From Apodemus sylvaticus (Eukaryota; Chordata; Mammalia; Rodentia; Muridae), in the NCBI RefSeq assembly GCF_947179515.1, contig NC_067474.1:96475324-96539323 (forward strand): DNA of 64,000 nucleotides. The letters are read 5' to 3'. The notes below the pieces were generated by a model. The model did not search any database. It had not been told where the DNA came from and was given only the letters and a program-made list of their open reading frames with translations. This document shows positions 1-10,560 of this stretch, piece by piece (position 1 is the first letter of the stretch; each line of letters opens with the position of its first letter). The translations under genes and the position numbers were made by a program.

Positions 1-960
1 TCCAGCTCCCTTTCTATAATTAGTGCGAATATTGAGGAAAAGTGAACTTACACATTTCACTCAGGACTGTTAAAACAACTTAAAGATTTCTTTTTCATAC
101 ACTAGGAAATAGTATAGACCCGTCAAGGTGTTCCCTCTCAGAAAACAGTCCCTGAGTTAAATTGTCTGCCTACATTTTTGGTTTCTGAAGTAATGTATTC
201 CTTTCATTGTATATTTCTGCTTTCACCCAAGCCTTAAAGCCTTCATATAATTTAAATAATTTGCAGGATTTCATGTAATTATTAAAAACAAAATATGTAG
301 TTGGTATGCTATATTTGTGGAAAGTTAATATTAAGTGTAGTCCATCTGGATAATTAAAAAGGTGAAATTTGATGAAATTTAGCTTATTAAGGAATATTGT
401 TTACTTCAAAATATTTATTTTATATATGTATTTATATCTATGAATATTTTTTGTCAAAGGAGAAATCATATTAAATGTTGCTTAGAGTTTTTGCAAACAG
501 TGAGATGATTTACTGTGGTTGATCCAGCCTGATTTCTGGTGTTTATTATAATTTGGCAGTTACAGTTTGCACGTGTGATTCCAAGAGAGCGTGGGGAATT
601 CTGCTCTACAGCCTGGAACCCTTCTGCCAGCTTCCCATGCCTCCTGTGACAACAGTTGGCACATTTGGGCATTGAACAGAATCTTACCCAAAGTTTACAG
701 AAAATGCTAAAATAAATTTGGCTGAAAGGACAGGGGTTGGGTGTTTACAAATTCAGCATCCCCTACCTGCTCTACCCCCAACGATCTCAATGCAGCCCCA
801 CAAAGTGCTGTGTACAAGTCATGTGCATAGGAAAGGTCTGACCACTTGTGACCCTTGCCCTTTTCACCTGTCCTCATGGCGCTCTCAGCAGTGTCCTGAC
901 TCCCCTGTGAGTCAGCGGAGTTTCACTTTGTATTTGTGTATTTAGGAACACACACACACC
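1..960. other. Unique AT-rich intronic/flanking DNA, no gene seen
   Basis: No SINE, LINE or LTR signature was recognised and no exon with convincing splice sites was found. Short open frames here (for example on the + strand at 718-945) have no protein-like character. A short CA run at about 949-959 marks the border with the L1 that follows. Confidence 0.5.
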
Positions 961-1023
961 AATTTGGAATTTTGATGGGGATTGCTGTGAATCTGTATAT
1001 TGCTTTTGGCAAGATGGCCATTT

Positions 1024-1210
1024 TTTAAAAAATATTTATTTATTAATTTTATGTATATGAGTACACTGTAGTTGTCTTCAGACACACCAGAAGAGGGCAT
1101 TGGATTCCCTAACAGGTGGTTGTGAGCCAACATGTGGCTGCTGGGAATTGAACTCAGGACCTTAGAAAGAGCAGTCAGTGCTCTTAACCGCTGAGCCATC
1201 TCTCTAGCCC
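1024..1210 (-). mobile_element. B2 SINE (minus strand) nested in L1
   Basis: Read on the minus strand this is a tRNA-derived B2 SINE. It has the GGGCT..GAGATGGCTCAG-type head with the RNA polymerase III A-box region near 1185-1205, a CTCTTCTGGTGTGTCTGAAG-like body near 1080-1100, and an A-rich AATAAATA tail at 1024-1045. It splits the L1 and is flanked by a 15-bp target-site duplication, AAGATGGCCATTTTT, at 1011-1025 and 1211-1225. The insertion therefore postdates the L1. Confidence 0.92.
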
Positions 1211-1622
1211 AAGATGGCCATTTTTACTATATTAATCCTGCTAATCCACGAACATGGGAGATCTTTCCATCTTCTGAGGTCTTCTTGGATTTCTTTCTTC
1301 AGAGACTTGATGTTCTTGTCACGCAGATATTTCACTTGTTTGGTTAGAGTCACACCAAGATACTTTATATTGTTTGTGACTGTTGTGAAGGGTGTCATTT
1401 CCCTAACTTCTTTCTCAGCCTATTTATCCTTTGAGTATAGGATTTGAGTATACTGATTTGTTTGAGTTAATTTTATATCCAGCCACTTTGCTGAAGTGAT
1501 TTATCAGCTGTAGGAGTTCTCTGGTGGAGTTTTTTGGGTCGCTTAAGTATACTATCACATCATCTGCAAATAGTGATAATTTGACTTCTTCCTTTCCAAT
1601 TTGTATCCCTTTGACCTCCTTT

Positions 1623-2063
1623 TTATTGTCTAGTTGTTCTAGATAGAACTTCAAGTACCATATTGAATAAATATGGAGAAAGAGGCCAGCTTTGTCTAGT
1701 CCCTGATTTTAGTGGGATTGCTTCAAGTTTCTCTCTATTTAGTTTGATGTTGGCTCCTGGTTTGCTGTATATTGCTTTTACTATGTTTAAGTATGGGCCT
1801 TGAATTCCCGTTCTTTCTAAGACTTTTAACATGAAAGGATGCTGAATTTTGTCAAATGCCTTTTCAGCATCTAATGAAATGACCATGTGGTTTTTTCCTT
1901 TGAGTTTGTTTATGCAGTGGATTGCATTGATGGATTTCCGTATATTGAACCATCCCTGCATCCCTGGGATGAAGCCTACTTGATCGTGGTGAATGATCAT
2001 TTTGATGCGTTCTTGGATCCAGTTGGCAAGAACTTTATTGAGTATTTTTGCATCGATATTCAT
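1623..2063 (-). pseudogene. L1 ORF2 reverse-transcriptase fragment
   Basis: This 146-codon open stretch carries the N-terminal half of the L1 RT domain: MNIDAKILNKVLANWIQ near its start, the HHDQVGFIPGMQ segment, the motif-A region SLDAEKAFDKIQHPF, and SGTRQSWPLSPYLF. The last normally reads RQGCPLSP, so two residues of that motif are changed. The catalytic FADD motif lies in a separate frame just to the left (about 1560-1600), so a frameshift divides the domain. Non-functional. Confidence 0.85.
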
Positions 2064-2260
2064 AAGGGAAATTGGTCTGAAGTTCTCTTTCCTTGTTTGG
2101 TCTTAGTTTGTTTTAGGTATAAGTGTTATTGTGGCTTCATAGAATGAATTGGGCAGTGTTCCTTGGGTTTCTATTTTGTGGAATAGTTTGAAGAGTATCG
2201 GTATTAGCTCTTCTTTGAAGATCTGATAGAATTCCCCACGAAACCCATCTGGTCCTGGGC

Positions 2261-2311
2261 TTTTTTTTTTTTTTTTTTTTTTTTTTGTTGTTGTTGTTGT
2301 TGTTGTTGTTG
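2261..2311. repeat. Poly-T/(GTT)n microsatellite inside L1 ORF2
   Basis: 26 T residues at 2261-2286 are followed by about eight GTT units (2287-2311). In related copies the same ORF2 position is only a short T run followed by GG, so this is a local expansion at a T-rich site. Confidence 0.95.
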
Positions 2312-2991
2312 TGAGACTATTAACAACTGCTTCTATTTCCTCAGGACTTATGGTTCTATTTAGATGGTTTATCTGATCCTGTTTTAATGTTGGCACCTGG
2401 TATGTATCTAGAAAATTGTCCATTTCATCCAGATTTTCTGATTTTGTTGAGTTTAAGCTCTTATAGTAGGATCTGATGATTTTTTTGAATTTCCATAGTT
2501 TCTGTTATGTCTCCCTTTTCATTTCTGATTTTATTAATTTGGGTAGTGCCTCTGTGCCCTCTGGTTATTCTGGCTAAGGGTTTATCTATCTTGTTGATTT
2601 TCTCAAAGAACCAGCTGCTGGTTTTGTTGATCCTTTGTATGGTTCTTTTTGTTTCTATTTGATTGATTTAGGCTCTGAGTTTGATTATTTCCTGCCGTCT
2701 ACTCCTCTTGGGTGTATTTGCTTCTTTTTTGTTCTAGAGCTTTCAGGTGTGTTGTCAAGCTGCTAGTGTAAGCTCTCTCCATTTTCTTTTTGGAGGCACT
2801 TAAGGCTATGAGTTTTCCTCTTATCGCTGCTTTCATTGTGTCCCTTAAGTTTTGGTATGATGTGTCTTCATTTTCATTCAATTCTAAAAAGTTTTTAATT
2901 TCTTTATTTCTTCCTTGACCAAGCTATCATTGAATAGAGAATTGTTCAACATCCATGTGTATGTGTATTTTCCGTTGTTTTTGTTTGAACT

Positions 2992-3276
2992 TCAGACCAG
3001 CCTTAGGCCGTGGTGATTTGACAGGGTGCATGGAATTATTTCAATATTCTTGTATCTGTTGAGGCCTGTTTTGTGACCAATTATATGGTCAATTTTGGAG
3101 AAAGTACCATGAGGTGCTGAGAAAAGGGTATATTCTTTTGCTTGAGGATGGAATGTTCTATAAATAGCTGTTAGATCCATTTGGTACATGACTTCAGTTA
3201 GTTTCACTGTGTCTCTGTTTAGTTTCTGTTTCCATGATTTGTCCATTGTTGAGAGTGGGGTATTATAGTCTCCCAC
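2992..3276 (-). pseudogene. L1 ORF2 endonuclease C-terminal fragment
   Basis: This open stretch of 94 codons matches the C-terminal half of the apurinic-like endonuclease of L1 ORF2. It shows GDYNTPLS near the start (catalytic Asp/Asn motif kept), SKIDHIIGHK in the middle, and NHH near the end where the family has the SDH-type active-site histidine. The N-terminal half (with the QETH glutamate motif) is out of frame further right. Relic only. Confidence 0.75.
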
Positions 3277-3956
3277 TATTATTGTGTGGGGTGCAATGTT
3301 TGCTTTGAGCTTTAGTAAAATTTCTTTTATGAATGTGGGTGCCCTTGCATTTGGAGCATAGATGTTCAGAATTGAGAGTTCATCTTGGTATATTTTTCCT
3401 TTGACCAGTATGAAGTGTTCCTCCTTATCTTTTTTGACAACTTTTGGTTGAAAGTGATTTTATCCTATATAAGAATGGCCACTCTAGCTTGTTTCTTGGG
3501 ACCATTTGTTTGGGAAATTGTTTTCCAAACTTTGACTCTGAGGTAGTGAGAGTCTTTGTCACCGAGGTAGGTTTCTTGTATGCAGCAAAATTTTGGGTCT
3601 TGTTTATGTATCCAGTCTGTTAGTGTATGTCTTTTTATTGGGGGAATTGAGACAATTGATATTAAGAGATATTAAAGAAAAGTGATTGTTGCTTCCTGTT
3701 ATTTTTGTTGTTAAAGCTGGAATTCTGTTTGTGTGGCTATCTTCTTTTGGGTTTGTTGAAAGAAAATTACTTTATTGCTTTTTCTAGGGTGTTCTGGATT
3801 TGTGTACAGATATTGTGTAAATTTGGTTTTATTATGGATGGAATGTCTTGTTTTCTCCATCTATGGTAATTGAGAGTTTTGTTGGATATAGTAGTTGGGG
3901 ATGACATTTATGTTCTCTTAGGGTCTGTATAACATATGCCCAGGATCTTTTAGCTT

Positions 3957-4160
3957 TCATAATTTCTGGTGAGAAGTCTGGTGTAATTCTGATAGGTCTG
4001 CCTTTATATGTTTGTTACCTGTCTTTTTTTCCTTTACTGCTTTTAATATTCTTTCTTTGTTTAATGCATTTGGTGTTTTGATTATTATGCGTCGGGAGGA
4101 GTTTCTGTTCTGGCCCAGTCTGTTTGGAATTCTGTAGGCTTCTTGTATATTCATGGGCAT
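3957..4160 (-). pseudogene. L1 ORF1 C-terminal domain fragment
   Basis: The open stretch begins MPMNIQEAYRIPNRLGQNRN and continues through RRIIIKTPNALNKERILKAVKEK, typical of the RNA-binding C-terminal half of the L1 ORF1 protein. The coiled-coil N-terminal part lies to the right (about 4200-4850) but is broken by stops and contains a tandem duplication of a coil-coding segment (4561-4700 region, two near-identical copies). Confidence 0.75.
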
Positions 4161-5090
4161 CTCTTTCTTTAGTATAAGGAAGTTTTATTCTATAATTTTG
4201 TTGAAGATATTTACTGGCCCTTTAAGTTGTAAATCTTGGCTCTCTTCTATACCTATAATCCTTAGGTTTGATCTTCTCATTGTGTTCTGGATTTCCTGGA
4301 TGTTTTGGGTTATAAGTTTTTTTTGCATTTTTCATTTTCTTTGGCTGTTGAGTCAATGTTTTCTATGGTATCTTCAGCACCTGAGATTCTTTCTTCTCTT
4401 TCTTGTATTCTGTTGTTGATGCTTGCATCTATGGCTTCTGAATTCTTTCCAAGGTTTCTGTCTCCAGAGATGTCTCTCTTTGTGATTTCTTTATTGTTTC
4501 TACTTCCATTTTTAGATCCTGGGTACTTTTGTTCAGTTCCTTCACTTGCTTGTGTTTTCCTGAAATTCTTTAAGGGGTTTTTGTGTTTCCTCTTTAAGGG
4601 CTTCTACCTGTTGACCCATGTTGTCCTGTATTTCTTTAAGGGATTTTTGTGTTTCCTCTTTAAGGGTTTCTACCTGTTGATCCATGTTCTCCTGTATTTC
4701 TTTTAAGGGGGTTATTTATGTCTTTCTTGAAGTCCTCTATCAGCATCATGAAATGTGATTTTAAATCCAACTCTTGCTTTTCTGGCATTTTGGGTTATTC
4801 AGGATTTGCTGTTGTGGGAGAACTGGGTTCTGATGCTGCCATGTTGCCTTAGTTTCTGTTGGTAATGATCTTGCATTTGCCTTTTGTATCTAGTTTTCTC
4901 TGGTGTTAGCTGGTCTAGGTGTCTCTGATTGTGGCTTATCTGTTCTGAAAGCCTGTGTATCTGTACTCCTGGGATTCCCTTTCTCTGTGTGCACACGGGT
5001 ATGTAGGCTCTCCTAAGAGATCAGCTCTCCTGTGCTCCCGGGCCTCTCCGCATTCCACATGACTTGAGTTCAGCTGGTTCTCAAATGCCC

Positions 5091-5417
5091 TTCTCTAGGA
5101 AGTATTAGGAGATTGTATCTTCACTGTGGCAGACCTGGCAAGATTCTGCCACAGCAGAAAGGTCTAGCAGTGGCAGCTTAAGGGAGAGAAGGATCAGAAG
5201 GGGAGTGCTAATCAGAAGGGCGGGGCTTTTGGTGGTTGCTGGATAGCACTGGACCCCAGTTGCAGCTCTGGGCCTCTAGAGGTGGTGGTGGTGGTGGTGG
5301 TGGTAGTGGTGGTGTTCTTACCAAATGCCCTAAGTGGCTGGTTCTCTAGCAAGTATCAGGAGATGCTATCTTCACTGTGGCAGACCTGGCAAGATTCTGC
5401 CACAGCAGAAAGGGCTA
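5091..5417 (-). promoter_or_regulatory. L1 5' UTR with two tandem monomer-like repeats
   Basis: Two segments of about 70 bp (5091-5163 and 5344-5417) are nearly identical. Each contains TCACTGTGGCAGACCTGGC and GATTCTGCCACAGCAGAAAG, and they lie about 254 bp apart. Tandem 5' monomers are the usual promoter architecture of murine L1s. Transcription would run leftwards into ORF1. Whether this promoter is still functional cannot be read from the sequence. Confidence 0.65.
5279..5314. repeat. (GGT)n trinucleotide tract in L1 5' UTR
   Basis: About twelve GGT-type triplets with one AGT interruption, between the two L1 5' UTR monomers. Confidence 0.9.
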
Positions 5418-5564
5418 GAGGAGGTGGCAGAAGGGGGAGAAAAAGCTAGTTATACCTTCTTCTTTAGCATGCCTTAAGGTGGACCTGCCCTCCTCTGCCC
5501 TCCTGTGGGGTGTTCCCTTGACCAAGTGATCAGCCAGTCTGACTGGACTAATTCCTTTTTTTTT

Positions 5565-7145
5565 TCTTCACCAAATTATTTACTTTACCAGCTTCCCGTC
5601 TTATTTTTCCTCTCAGTCTTTATATCCTTTCACCCTGCCTCATCTCTTTCTCTTTATAAAATGGGAGGACTCCCATGGATATCAACCCACCTTGGCATAT
5701 TAAGTTGCAGTGCATTTTCTATTGTGGATAGGCAAGGCAGCCCAGTTAGGAAAAGGGATATAAAGGCAGGCAACAGAGTCAGAGACAGCCTCTGCTCCTG
5801 CTGTTAGGGGACCCACATGAAGACCAAGCTGCACATCTGTTATGTATGTGTAGGGGGCATAGGTCCTTCCCATGCTTTCTGGTTGACGGTTCAGTCTCTG
5901 TGAGCCCCTATGGGCCCAGGGTAATTGATTCTGTAGGTTTTCTTGTATGTCCTTTACCTCTCTGGCTTCTTCAATTCTCCTTCCCCTCCTTTTACAGGAT
6001 TCCCCAAGCTCTGCCAAATGTTTGACTGTGGGTCTCTGCATGTTTCCGTTACATCCTGGGTAAAGCCTCTCAAATGACAGTCATGATAGGCTCCTATCAG
6101 CAAGTATAGCAGAATATCACTACTAGTCGGGGTGGGCTCTGTCTCACAACATGGGCCTTCAGTAGGTGCAGTCATAGGTTGGGATTCTCTCAATTTCTGT
6201 TCCATCTTTATCCCTGCATATCCTGTAGGCAGGACAAATTGTCAGTTGACAGTTTTGTGGCTGGGTAGGCGTCCCCATCCTTTCATTTGAAGTCTTGCCT
6301 GGTTACAGGAGGTGGCTTTTTCAGGTTCCATGTCCCCTATTGCTAGGAGTCTTAGCTAGGGTCACCCTCACAGATTTCTGGGAGTTTCTGTTGTCATAGG
6401 TAAATCTTCTCAAGCTGGTTCCAGAGATATTCCTCCTCTCGAGACAATTCCAGTTTTCTCTCCCTCTATCTTCCCCAGAACTGAACTCTCCTGTTCTCAT
6501 ACCACCCCTCCCCCACCCTGTTCTTCGCTCTATCTATTGTATTTTCTTCTATTTTATTTGCCCTTCTCAGTGGGATTCTAGAATCCTCCCTTGGCCTTTC
6601 CTTGTTACTTAGCTTTGTTGGGTCTGTGGATTGTAGCATGTTTGCCCTATACTTTATTGTTAATATCCACTCATCATCGAGTATATACCGTACATGTCTT
6701 TCTGGGTCTAGGCTACCTCACTCAGGATGATCTTTTCAAGTTCCATCCAATTGCCTGCAAATTTCATGTTGTCATTGTTTTACTAGCTGAATAGTATTCC
6801 ATTGTATAGATGGACCATGTTGAATTGATAAGGAGAAAGTGGGCAGCCTTGTTTTACCCCTGATTTTAGTGGAATTGCTTTACATTTCTCTCCATCTAAT
6901 TTGAATTTTGCTGTTGGCTCCATATGCCTATTAATTTCATTATTTCTCTGTTTAGGTTCTGTCTGGATGACCTGTCCATTGCTGAGACTAGGGTGTTGAA
7001 GTCTCTCGCTATCAGTGTGTGGTGTTCAATGTGTGATTTAAGCTTTAATAATGTATCTTTTATGAATGTGGGTGCCCTTGTATTTGTGGGATAGATATTC
7101 AGAATTGAGATATCCTCTTGGTGGATTTTTCCTTCTTGCTAGACA
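5565..7145 (-). mobile_element. Degenerate Lx-type L1: 3' UTR plus deleted ORF2
   Basis: From left to right (3' to 5' of the element): Lx-like 3' UTR (about 5565-6560); the end of ORF2 (about 6560-6810, antisense of the YSAIKNN/KWMEL-type C terminus); a jump to the RT region (about 6820-6925); and a jump to the endonuclease region (about 6960-7140). At least two internal deletions are needed. The same 3' UTR block recurs at 15600-17285 and 39585-40290. Confidence 0.7.
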
Positions 7146-7174
7146 CGTAAGTTCTTTGTGTGGGTGTGTGTTTT

Positions 7175-7675
7175 GAAATTATTCTTTTTTATTAGATATT
7201 TGTTTTATTTACATTTCAAATGGTATCCCCTTTCAGAGAGTTACCTCTCTGAAAACCTCTATCCCATCCCCCCTCCCCCTCTTCACCCCTTCCCATTTCC
7301 TGACTTGCATTCCCCTATTCTGGGCAATTGACCCTTCACAGGACCAATGGCCTCTCCTCTCACTGATGTCTGAAATAGTCATCTTCTGCTACATATGGAG
7401 CTGGAGCCATGGGTCCCTCCATGTGTACTCTTTGGTTGTAGTTTAGTCCCTGGGAGCTCTGGGGGTACTGGTTGGTACATATTATTGTTCCTTCTGCAGG
7501 ACTGCAAACCTCTTCAGCTCCTTGGGTCCTTTCTCTAGCTGTTCCATTGAGGACCCTGTGCTCATTCTATTGGTTGGCTGTTAGCCGTGGGTATTTTGAT
7601 CCACTTTTCAATAAGGATCAAAGTATCCACACTTTGGTCTTCCTTCTTGAGCTTCAGACACATGAGTTCTAACGG
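7175..7675 (-). mobile_element. L1 3' UTR fragment (minus strand)
   Basis: Begins with the antisense of an L1 3' terminus (TTATTAGATATTTGTTTTAT..TTACATTTCAAATG) and runs through the pyrimidine-rich 3' UTR. A deletion near 7585 joins it to the segment antisense to ..TCAAAGTATCCACACTTTGG. It is separate from the L1 relic on its left. Confidence 0.75.
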
Positions 7676-8685
7676 GCATTGCCATGTACTCCGCCCTGAA
7701 AATGGAGAGGCTGTCAGTCTTAAGCTTCATTTCATAAGTATATTGTCTACCTTCCATGTGAAGTTAATATAGAAAACGATAAAAGATAATGCCTATAGGA
7801 AAGCTACCTTAAAATTGTATAACATACCTGTTAAAAATGTAAAGAAAGACACATAAATTAATTATACTACATAATGATGTCTTTGTTGTATAAATTATAA
7901 ATTAACTAATTGCTCAGCTCACAGATTATTGACTTAAATGTAGACTATAGTGACTTTTAGATTTGTGCCTGTATGCCCTGCAGTGAGCTTGATGGTTGTA
8001 TCATTTAAATCTTGTACCTTCTGTGAACTTGCAGTTTGATTTTTCCAGTAGCCATTCATATTAAGTCTTTATTAATATAGGTTTTTAGTCTGGCTGAAGA
8101 TGGCACGATTTCCTTTTCTAGCTTTGAAATGTTTTGTCCTTACTGCTGGCAAGGAGGGTGTATTCTGAAGTCACAGTTGGGTGGCAGTGAGTGTACTGTA
8201 TTATTGTGATCGCTCCTGTTATTACTGTTTGCAATGTTGGGTATCAAACTTGTCACCCCGTTCATGGTGGGCAGATGCTCCGATGCGGAGCTGTGTCTTA
8301 GCTCTGCTAACTTAGTCTTAAAAATTGATTCATTTTCCCCTGACCTCAGAAACATGATTTAAAGTTTCTTTTCTTGCTTTCCCTTCCAATGACTGACTTT
8401 TTAGATCAAATTGAATAGCCATTAGCTTTTAGCCTGCAGGATTCAAAGATATTCCCCATTAGACACAAGAAAATATATAAAAGCCTATATCTCCTTGGGC
8501 TAAGATTTCCTAGCAGTCTAATGGTCTAAAGCACAAGACTGTACCTTGATGGAAAAAAATTGTAGGTAAGTCACTTAGCATTCAGAAATAGTAATTAGAA
8601 AGGTGTGTACACCATACAGGTAACTTTCACTTAGTACTGTATAACTATTAATCAAATACTCTGATTCAGGAAATTTATTTTATGA
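7676..8685. other. Unique sequence, nothing recognised
   Basis: About 1 kb of AT-rich intronic DNA with no repeat signature. No exon was supported. The open frame on the minus strand at 8140-8355 has no recognisable domain. Confidence 0.45.
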
Positions 8686-8826
8686 TTTTTTTGAGATAGG
8701 GTTTCACTGTGTAGACATGGCTGTCCTGGAACTCACTCTGTACACCAGACTGACCTCAAACTCAGAGATCCATCCCTTCTGCCTCCTACATGCTGGGATT
8801 AAAGGTGTGCACCACCACCACCAAGC
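8686..8826 (-). mobile_element. B1 SINE (minus strand)
   Basis: Antisense of a 7SL-derived B1: TTTTTTTGAGATAGGGTTTC at the A-tail side, CTGTCCTGGAACTCACTCTG in the body, and TGCTGGGATTAAAGGTGTGC with the Pol III box region at the right end. Moderately diverged. Confidence 0.9.
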
Positions 8827-9724
8827 TGAATTTTTAAATTTTAAAAACACTTACCAAAATTATAAACCTTATATATTTTGTGTAGCTTTAAATTAGAGTT
8901 TGCTGAAATAATTAGACATACTATATATAGGGCTTTGGAAAGATTTTTCTTATAGGAAAGAATATAAAAATGATTTATATTGGTGATAGCTTCAGAAGTC
9001 TAAATTTTACAAATGACTAATTGAGTGACATGTGAATTATATCTCAATATATGTTTTTTCAGTACACAAAATGTGTTATTAAGGCAAAGCAGCATAATTT
9101 CACTTAATAGTTGTAATTAAATTATTAGCTTTAATAAACAATAATTAGAAATACAAAATTATGAATGATTTAAAATTATTTATGTTCTTGTTCAGTAGTA
9201 ACATGTTTATTTCAGAAATTGTAAGTAAAAATATTAAAAATATGTGGGGTGTTTACTATCTTGACTACCATGTATTTACCCTAGGACTGCCTTCCTGTAT
9301 TATCCATGTTCTTTGTGTCCATGCTGTGCTTTGCTAGCTCTTATTACTAGTAAAAAACTACTTGTGATCAATAAAGGGAGATAGTCAGGTGTGAACGGCC
9401 TCTTGTGATAGTGTTTACTGGGCGTGTTGACTGCTTTCCTCTCAGATCATGAAGGGTGCTCTCGAGGACGTGCATTAGCTGAGGAGAAATACCGTAAAGA
9501 CGTGGCACATGGGATAGAATTTCAAAAGTTGCTTTCAAGCATTTTTGGATTTAAAATAAAAAGAGTCTTTGATGAAAATACTGACCCATGAGCTCTTGGA
9601 TCAGCAGAATATTTCCTACCCTTTAAAGGACTCTTATTATAACATGTAGCATTAACTTGCTAACTTCAAATTATTCACCACACCACTTAAAGATAAGTTT
9701 AGTATCAGGTCCTGAGTTTTCTTT
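8827..9724. other. Unique intronic sequence
   Basis: No interspersed repeat recognised. At 9446-9592 an open frame follows a CTTTCCTCTCAG acceptor-like site. It is described as a weak lead in the findings and is not called as an exon because no convincing donor or terminal-exon signal was found. Confidence 0.4.
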
Positions 9725-9762
9725 TCTTCTCTTTCTTTCTTTCTTTCTTTTTTTTTTTTTTT
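9725..9762. repeat. (TTTC)n/poly-T tract
   Basis: Several CTTT units followed by about 15 T. No SINE body is attached on either side. Confidence 0.85.
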
Positions 9763-9839
9763 GGTAAATATTAAGACCTGAGTACAAAATGAGAGCTGTA
9801 CTGTGGATTAAGTGAAGTATCTCAAGGCTGCGCCGTTCT

Positions 9840-10560
9840 GATAACTGAACCCGGAGTGACCTTTCTCAGACACAATTACAGAGCTGTATGTTTTTCCTTT
9901 AATTTCATCAGGGGTTTAATTAGTATACAAATAAAACTTCCCTTATCTTCCTTTCTACCTAATTGGCTTGTCTTCGCCTCTATATGGAGCATGTGAGAGT
10001 GGGCTGTAATTAGGGTGACCGCGTTAACCTTTTCTCTCACATGTACTCTTGCCTAAAGGCCTCCAGGCCTAAAAGCAGTGCTTTGGATTATTGCTTTGCA
10101 ATCACTATGGCTGTCCCACAGGTTTTCTCATGAGCAGAAGGGCTTTGGGTGCTGCAGGTTCCCACTGCTTAACAGGATCTTCATTCTTCTCCCCACTAAA
10201 TGTTTATTGATTATCTCGCTGTTCCAGGCTCAGCCTCCAACAACTTAATATCAGGTGACAGTCAGGAGAGTTCTCCAAGTAATTAGAGTTGAGCATTGGG
10301 GGAACAATTAGGAGCAGAGTTATTAAACTTGATTTATCCTATTCTCTCCTGAACAGTTCCTCGGATATCAGAACATCACACTTCCACAATCTACCCTGGC
10401 TGAGAAATTAGTGGCTAACCTGCTGCTTATCATTGCTGCCTCGCTGCCCAGAGGCACACCCTCTTGGTTGCAGTCATTCAGTTAGAGATATTAGAGTCCA
10501 TAAAATTTATCGTGGGTTTTAATTAGGTGAATCCAAGCAAGAGAGGAGAGAAGCACAACC
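9840..10560. promoter_or_regulatory. Candidate non-coding regulatory element with homeodomain-type motifs
   Basis: A repeat-free block with four exact TAATTAG motifs (9917-9923, 10007-10013, 10280-10286, 10520-10526), one CAATTAG (10305-10311), plus CAATTAC (9873-9879) and TAATTGG (9960-9966). The first five read ATTAG on the + strand. TAATTA is the core site for many homeodomain proteins. Density, shared orientation and lack of repeats suggest an enhancer-like element. Conservation was not tested, so this is inference. Confidence 0.35.

Larger units (their letters stand above)
961..5470 (-). mobile_element. L1 LINE, minus strand, 5' UTR retained but 3' end missing
   Basis: Read on the minus strand, the right end is a 5' UTR (about 4850-5470), followed leftwards by ORF1 (about 3950-4850), the ORF2 endonuclease (about 2950-3650) and the reverse transcriptase (about 1200-2450). 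The match stops at about 961, inside ORF2, just after the segment coding for MAILPKAIYRFN-like residues. The ORF2 C terminus, 3' UTR and poly-A tail are therefore absent. All frames are broken by stops and frameshifts. A B2 SINE (1024-1210) and a T/GTT expansion (2261-2311) interrupt it. It is a dead copy, probably of moderate age within murine L1s. Confidence 0.85.

Noticed and set aside
4153..4706. Phe/Leu-rich open frames looking like membrane proteins
   Set aside because: They are the antisense of L1 ORF1 coiled-coil sequence.
5700..6205. Overlapping minus-strand open frames of 83-113 codons
   Set aside because: They fall in L1 3' UTR sequence shared with 39585-40290, not a host gene.
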